Below are positions 58,101-64,000 of a DNA stretch of 64,000 nt, piece after piece. Both the position numbers and the translations under genes were made by a program. Under the pieces are notes generated by a model that searched no databases, had not been told where the DNA came from, and worked only from the letters and a program-made list of their open reading frames with translations. The DNA is taken from NCBI GenBank assembly GCA_030512295.1, contig JAULSR010000011.1, positions 868,001-932,000 of the forward strand, read 5' to 3'. The first letter of the stretch is position 1. Every line of letters begins with the position of its first letter. This DNA is from Bombardia bombarda (lineage: Eukaryota > Ascomycota > Sordariomycetes > Sordariales > Lasiosphaeriaceae).

Positions 58101-61100
58101 GTCTGAGGAACAGAAATGAACAGAGGGAAAGGAAATGGGCACAAAAGAGGAGCAAGATGGTGTAAGGGAAAAGAGAGGACGGGGGAGGTGGGCAGTTGGG
58201 TCATTTAATGTCGACGGCTTTCAGCAGCGAAGTCACTTTTACACGCCAGGCACTAAAATTTCTCGGCCAGCCAGGAGACCGTGACCACTCTGCCACTTGA
58301 CAGGGCAGGCATATCGCATACTATCGCACATCGCACCTGCCCACCTACCACACCAGCCATCAGCCCAACAAAGTCAAAATGCCTGTCCCTCGTTCTCTCC
58401 GTTTCTGTCGATTCCCTCCCTCGTCTCCCTCGTTTCTCTCGCTTCCACCCTCGTAGTCAATCCAAGGTAGGTAGCTTTTCCGGCCAGCCTGAGATTGCAG
58501 AAACATTTAAAGTCGATGGCCACAATACTGCCTACGGGAACAGCATGAGGCACAGCGAGACACGAGACGCACGAGACGCACGAGAGACGTATCGACGGCC
58601 GAAGCTTTCGTCCTGGCCGGGGATTGCCTTTGAAGACCAAGCCAGTTCCATGAATTCGATTCGTACACCACTCACATCATCCATGAAAGAGGATAAGCTT
58701 CCGCATATTCAGCGTCACAAAGATGCCCACTCCATCCTGGCGCTCCCTAAACTCATGGCTCGCTCTCTTTTCAGGCGGCAGCCTGCCCTCTGCCAGTATT
58801 CTAGCCTTTTGGGCATTCATCCGCCCAGCGTTATCTCGTCGTCTTGTCTCCTTCCCTTCGTCTGCTTCGTCCCCTCGTTTTCCCCCTCCCTCTCCCCCTC
58901 GAGTTATCCGCCAAAATAACAACACCCGTGCCCTGTGTGGCTGCTCCCTGACGGGACTGCTGTGTTTCGCGACCAATGTCAGACCTGAGTGAGGCATCGC
59001 CGGTCTTTGATTGCGCTATTTCTCTGGACTCTAGCAGATGGTAGGCTTCTCTCTCAATCTTGTCCTGCGGACTGATTGATTCCCTGAGCCGGCTTTGTTA
59101 AGTTTCATTGATCCTTGCTTGCCGCCACCTGCTCTCCCAGATGGTTTTAATCGCCATGGATATTGGGGGACCCTCGCTACCTACCAAGCATGCTTCACCG
59201 CACTGGTGCTATGCAAGCAGTACATTCATACATGGCACACTCCTCCTTGTCACCACAGGCTCTCCGCGCACCCAACTGACACACAGTGACACCACCGCCC
59301 ACTACAAATATATCCCCTCTCTCCCCAAAGCGCCCGAATTGAGAAGAATCTTTATCGAAGGGATACCAACTGGTCTGAAACATTGGCCATTGTTGCTACA
59401 GATCCTGTATCCGTATTGCAATCACAGCGTCGGCAAGTGCAGACTACAAACCTACCAGCCCCAGCCTACGGTCCCACCATCTGGGTCTCATGGCGATCGT
59501 GGAGGAGAGCCTTTTGCCAAGGCCAAGCCGCGGGCGTCAGTAACTTTGTCCATACCTACCATCCAGCCGTCATTCAATCCTCCCGGCCGAGGTCAGCTTT
59601 CCACCTTCTGGCGCCGACAGGAAACTGTAAAGCAAATCAAAGAAATGTGATCCCCTCTCTCTTTCGTCCCAAGTCTATCAAGACTTTCTGCGGAAACGAG
59701 GATCACGGTGCTCAAGCAATAGGCCAAGACCAAACGGGGCACCGGTGTCCGCCCCCTTGCCATTTCTGCCGCGGGGTCGCTCACATCCCATACATACTAT
59801 CGTGACATCCGTCTTTGGACACGTCAGATCCCACATCGGCCCCCTCGCCCACGCCCTCGTTCTGTGGTGAGCTCTATTGCCGGCGCAGAGCCGAGGAGGC
59901 AGATCATTTTCTGTGATCAATAAACCAGATGGCGGTTGCGTCCGAATCTGCTCATCAACTCAACGAGACTAGTTTGCGCGATGCATAGGACTGGCCATGC
60001 AGCGTGCATACTGGTTACAATGGACACCTCGCATACCTAGGTCCCATCCCCTACCCTGCCATGCCCAAACTTTGTTCCCTTTGACGTTTTGTTATTTCCC
60101 CCCATCTACCAGGTCGTTTTAAAAACACGCGGCTTCTTGCGCGAGCGAAACGGGCCAAGACAAGGGACTTTCTTGCAGAACGGACTTCGGCTTGACCGGA
60201 AACAAGGCAATCGTTCCCATTGTGATTTTGGGTGTTGGACGCCTCATGTTGACGTTTGTCGCTGCGGAATGCCAGACCACCAAACCAAGCCAATGACACA
60301 GACGTTTGACCCCCACACACGCACACGCATTCATAGCGGCGACGATTGCTGACACTGTATCCCCTCAAATTCGGCTGACGGCATCTCTCAGCCCATCAAA
60401 TGCATTTGCAGGCCAGCCAGTACATGCACAGATCAACCAGTTGGGAAGATTTGGCTCATCACCTTTACCGGTTTGAAGCCTGATGGTCTCGGATGCGATC
60501 GCCCAAAGAAATGGGTATAGTCTAGCAGGGGGGAAGCATCGCTAGCACGACCGGTGAGTGAGCATGAATAAGAAAAGATCGGGGAAGAGGAGAAAAGGAG
60601 CATTTGTATGCACATGGCAGCAAAAGCACGCGGTGCTGTGCGCACCACACCAAGAAACAAACCCCATGGTTCTTATCGAACGTCTCACAGCGTTACCGAC
60701 TCTTCGATGCACTGACCCCGTGCACAGCAGCAGGTATCGACTTTATCATGAGCGCCCCTCTTCTGGGAACAAAAGAAAAGGTGCTGATTGATGGGAGACA
60801 CACTGGATATGATCATCATTTTGAAACCACAACTCGGGGACGATTAAGAAGTAAGGTAGTAACCCGGCAGGTGCAGTGCCGGCTCCGGCCCGAACGAACC
60901 AACTTCCCCGAACGCCTGGGCTTGGCCATGTTCCATCAGTTAACATCTTCCTGCCGCCGCGGCGGTGAAACATCCCGCAGCCCCCGAGTCCTTTCTCACA
61001 TCAGCACGTCCGAGGCAGAAAAGAAATTCGCACTTGTCTTTGATATTAAATCACATTGATATTTTGTACCGTGCACAATGCATTGTTATGTCAACTAGTG

Positions 61101-61239
61101 ACATTCTTACATCGCTAAGCTAACGAGTGCTCTTACATTGCTGAATATCTCAGGCCCACCAAGGGATAGTATTCAAGAGGTTCTTCATCCTTTCCTACAT
61201 GCTATTCCCTTTGAGCCAACTTCCCATATTTCCACACCC
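55184..61239. other. Six-kilobase region without recognisable genes
   Basis: Between the SWI1 start and the EVE-domain gene end I found no frame with a known domain, signal peptide or conserved splice pattern. Many medium frames occur on both strands (for example 56781-57506 minus and 58281-58919 plus) but have low-complexity or shadow character. The first 900 bp carry a G16 run (55465-55480), a (GCA)n microsatellite (55693-55713) and a GAGACGCAC-type repeat at about 58560-58590. The stretch may contain a long SWI1 leader or regulatory region, non-coding RNAs, or an undetected multi-exon gene. Confidence 0.45.
55465..55480 (+). repeat. G16 homopolymer
   Basis: Sixteen consecutive G on the plus strand, about 280 bp upstream of the SWI1 ATG. 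Confidence 0.95.
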
Positions 61240-62722
61240 TTAACCACTGCTGGCAGCCTTCTCCTTCTCCTCGACCACACCCATCAAGTACTCCCACTCC
61301 GCCGCGCTGACCCGACTGACGCTAAGCCGCGACTGCTTGAGCATCTGCATGTTGGCGAGCGGCTTGCCGGCAGCATCCCCCATGGCGCGCAACTCCTTGA
61401 GGTAGATGGGCACGGCGAACTTGCGGCGGAACTCGACGTGCACGACGCTCCATTTTGGGTCGTCGGGCTTGGACTTGGCGTCGTAGTAGGGGGCTGAGGG
61501 GTCGTGTGCTGATACTGTGACGTTGGAGGAAGGGGGTGGTTCTTAGTGGAAGATGGGACATAAGGTAATGTGATATGAAAGGGATGAGATATGTATGGTA
61601 GGGTAGAGAGGGGCTTTGGTATGCTGCTGGCTGGGGTTGAGGTTGGGGGACGGGTAGGTGTCCCTGTTCAGCAAGCACGGGTACACTTACAATCCGGCGT
61701 GTGCTCCCGCACAACCTCCATGGTGCCCACGATGCCCGGCTCCTTGCAGTTGGAGTGGTAGAAGAAGGCCAGGTCGCCCTTCTTCATGGCGCGCAGGTTG
61801 TTGCGGGCGGGGTAGGCGCGGATGCCTGTCAGTCAGTCGCACTGTTGTCAGAGTTGTGTTCTTTATGTTTGCTCTCATGGCAGAGAGAAGATAAGTGTGA
61901 GGTAGGCCAGTAACCAAGGTGGGCAGGGCAAACACATACCATCCCACGGTTCAGGCTCCGTCTTGGCCCGTAGATCGTCGATGGAGAACCTGACGTCAAC
62001 GCCGTTTTCGAGCCGTGTCTCGGGCTCGGCTTTCATCAGCCAGTAGTTCTTCTCGTCGCTGTCACCACTTCCGGCGGCTGCTGGCTTTTTGTCGTCGTTG
62101 TGGTCGATAGCAGTCCCCGCGGCGGTGATAGATGAGGTGTCATTCTTTTGAGACTTCTTGGCGGTGGTTGGCTTTTTGGCCTCTTTAGCAGGGGAGGGTT
62201 TAGTCTTGGTCTGCTTCTGCTTTTGCTTCTGTTGCTGTTGTCTGCTTGAACGGGACCGCTTAGTTGGCGGCTCAGGTTCAGAGTCGAGCTCCTCGGATTT
62301 AGGTATGGACTCTGGCTCAGACGCAGATTCCTCCTAGGTCAAGTTAATATCATAGTCGGAGAGGTAAGATATGAATGATATTTTCAGATTTGATGAGCCG
62401 ATATGAGAATGTTTGAGAGGGCATCCAGTCAACCTGGAAGATAGGGGTGAGGACTGGCTTTTGAGACGCGACGAAAACCAGAAGGCGAAGCTCAACATAC
62501 ACTTCCCTCTACAGGCTTTGCAGCAGCTTCAGCAGCTCCTCTCTTGTTCGGCTTAGCCCTGATTTCAGCTTTTGTTTTCTGAACCTTGGGCGTCGCAGCA
62601 GATAGCTTTGCCTTCTCAGTAACATGCACTGGAGACGGTTTGTTAGTGTTGCGCAGCGAGCGACGACGCGACGGCTCAGCCGCTGGCTCCTCGGCCTGCA
62701 CGGATTTTCTTTTCGGTGGCAT
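61240..62722 (-). CDS. EVE/PUA-like domain protein (THYN1-type)
   Basis: Minus-strand exons 62513-62722, 61940-62333, 61691-61825 and 61240-61514 sum to 1014 nt and 337 residues with consistent phases. The first 185 residues are basic and disordered (MPPKRKSVQAEEPAAEPSRR, poly-Gln/Lys stretch QQQQKQKQKQ). The EVE domain follows: KNYWLMKAEPETRLENGVDV, FSIDDLRAKTEPEPWDGIRAY, PARNNLRAMKKGDLAFFYHS, CKEPGIVGTMEVV and HDPSAPYYDAKSKPDDPKW. The domain is related to PUA and YTH folds and is thought to bind modified bases or small ligands; THYN1 is its eukaryotic nuclear relative. The first intron is the least certain: the GTAGAG donor is weak, but only this phase joins the exons. An NLS-like tail of Lys/Arg at the N-terminus supports nuclear location. 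Confidence 0.88.
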
Positions 62723-63235
62723 TATTAGTCGAATTGTGATGTTGCAATTAGATGTGAGAAATCTGGTGAGAGAGAAGTAGAGAGAATGAGCAGAGAGAAT
62801 GAGCAGAGAGAGTGGCAGCTTTGCGTGTGCTGTTGCTTGTTCGTGGTTTGAGATTTACCAGTATGGATTTCGTTGGACCCCTCGGCAGCCCCTGTAATAA
62901 ACAAGAGTTGCACAGTGTTTTTGCGCACTGTCGAAACACTCCTGGACATGAACTTGAATTGTGCACTAGCCAATTGCTCGAGTTTACCTACCTACTGGTC
63001 AGGGACAAGTTCACTACGTATAAGTATTCTTATTTGGAATATTCTACTAGAATTAGAGACTTGAATTCTTCGTACTCGTTAAATTTGCACTTTGAATTGG
63101 GCGATCAAGAGATATCTGGGGTTAAAGCACTGCTCTAGTGTGTGACATGGTATTGGCCAAATATGCATGTCGAATTATTGACATTATGATAAATTTGCAA
63201 CAAAGTTCGTAAACATAATATGCTCTCTATGGGTA
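62723..63235. other. Spacer between UTP6 and the EVE-domain gene
   Basis: The 513 bp hold the 3' flank of UTP6 and the promoter of the EVE gene. GAGAATGAGCAGA is repeated at about 62781-62808. No gene is seen. Confidence 0.4.
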
Positions 63236-64000
63236 TCAACTCGATGACTGCTCCAACGACTTCTTGGTGTGCTCCAGCACCGTCCTGATCGCCACATCGA
63301 GATCCTCCACGGCGAGTATCGTCTCGATCCACGTAACCATCTTGGCCGCAAGCGCCTTCTTGTCCGCCGTCGTGCCCATGGCAACCTTCAACCTCGCCAA
63401 CGACTCGCGCAACGCCTTGGGGAACGCAGCCGTGTGCACATCTATCCCGATGAGCGGCCTGCGGATCTGGCAGCTGCACGTGGCAGCCTGGTTCGGGAAC
63501 TGCTCCTCCATCGCGCCCACGACATGGTCGACAATCCTCTGCAGCGGCGCGACGTTGGCAAACGTGGCAAACATGTTGAAGAAGGCCTCGGCCGAGGTCG
63601 AGTTGAAGAAGCTCTGCTTCCTCGAAATGTCGAAGATGGCCATGGGGATGGCGCCACTCAGCACGGGGCTCTGCTCCAGCTTCTTGGTCGCCTCCTCGTC
63701 AAACACGGGGGGCTTGGTCTTCTTGCCGGCCGACTCAGCGTCGGGGTCGGGCAGCACCAGGCCGTTCTCGCCGTCGTCCTCGCTGTCGTCGTCGTCGTCA
63801 AACATGATGAGGTCGCCCTCCTGCTCGACCGCCTCGGTCGCCACAATGGCCTCCATGGCGTTGGCGCCCGCCCGCACGCCCTTGCCGCCCTTCTTGGCCT
63901 CCATGCGCGCGAGCCATTCCATCTCACACCGCGCGTACTCGACCCACAGCGTGACCTCGCCCGTGCAGAAGCGGCAGCCGCGTAGGAAATGTGCCCGCGC
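63236..64000 (-). CDS. UTP6: U3 snoRNP-associated protein Utp6, C-terminal part (5' end outside window)
   Basis: The minus-strand frame is open to the right edge; about 254 residues are visible. The visible part starts ARAHFLRGCRFCTGEVTLWV, a tetratricopeptide/HAT-like motif typical of Utp6, followed by EYARCEMEWLARMEAKKGG, an acidic disordered insert (FDDDDDSEDDGENG) and the HAT-repeat C-terminus (PVLSGAIPMAIFDISRKQ, FFNMFATFANVAPLQRIVDH, VLEHTKKSLEQSS). Utp6 is part of the small-subunit processome (UTP-B subcomplex) that assembles on 5'ETS pre-rRNA in the nucleolus. The stop is at 63236-63238. There is no sign of frame breaks. Confidence 0.9.
   Translation of the reverse strand, partial: ARAHFLRGCRFCTGEVTLWVEYARCEMEWLARMEAKKGGKGVRAGANAMEAIVATEAVEQEGDLIMFDDDDDSEDDGENGLVLPDPDAESAGKKTKPPVFDEEATKKLEQSPVLSGAIPMAIFDISRKQSFFNSTSAEAFFNMFATFANVAPLQRIVDHVVGAMEEQFPNQAATCSCQIRRPLIGIDVHTAAFPKALRESLARLKVAMGTTADKKALAAKMVTWIETILAVEDLDVAIRTVLEHTKKSLEQSSS

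Noticed and set aside
58281..58919. 212-residue plus-strand frame
   Set aside because: It contains low-complexity RDARDARE and Ser/Pro stretches from simple repeats and no conserved motif. A gene cannot be supported.

Overview
The window is nuclear DNA of a filamentous ascomycete (Pezizomycotina, most likely Sordariomycetes). Three things point there. Genes carry short introns (about 50-150 nt) with GT..AG ends and CTAAC/CTGAC-like branch sites. The conserved genes have fungal architectures (APC1, Vps41, Swi1, IMG2/mL49, HET, DUF1996). Three tRNA genes have small introns next to the anticodon. I could not identify the species.

Layout. 1-1.9 kb: 3' part of a TFIP11/Ntr1-type splicing factor (+). 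3.3-4.6 kb: secreted proteinase K-like subtilase (+). 5.0-5.9 kb: calmodulin-like EF-hand protein (-). 6.9-12.4 kb: an accessory, repeat-rich stretch with a decayed orphan gene ending in a ~90-bp minisatellite, an internally deleted MULE transposon with 27-bp perfect inverted repeats, a 254-bp solo LTR with a 5-bp duplication, and unknown ORFs. 12.8-15.9 kb: two small Ser-rich proteins (-) and an 82-bp tandem repeat. 16.9-32.1 kb: a metabolic/secretory block, all (+): dihydropyrimidinase-type cyclic amidohydrolase, ABCG half-transporter with Cys-rich ectodomain, secreted M24 peptidase, small Cys-rich secreted protein, zinc alcohol dehydrogenase and secreted DUF1996 protein, with tRNA-Gln and tRNA-His inside it. 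32.8-34.2 kb: tRNA-Ala and a broken HET gene (-).

34.5-64 kb is mostly a conserved core: VPS41 (-) divergent from APC1 (+), an amidoligase-family gene (-), eIF3e (-) divergent from mitochondrial ribosomal mL49/IMG2 (+), SWI1 (-), then a 6-kb stretch without recognisable genes, a THYN1-like EVE-domain gene (-) and the 3' part of UTP6 (-, running off the right edge). These act in splicing, endolysosomal fusion, cell-cycle proteolysis, translation initiation, mitochondrial translation, chromatin remodelling and ribosome biogenesis. They are not a pathway cluster.

The main observations for a second look are these. (1) Single-base frameshifts, several of them in short G/C runs, interrupt otherwise intact genes (APC1 twice, alcohol dehydrogenase, HET twice, amidoligase), which suggests assembly indels or recent decay. 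(2) An open frame of 152 codons made partly of 7-residue repeats follows the eIF3e stop codon in the same frame. (3) The 7-12 kb island contains the MULE deletion derivative, the solo LTR and a decayed gene with a repeat tail.
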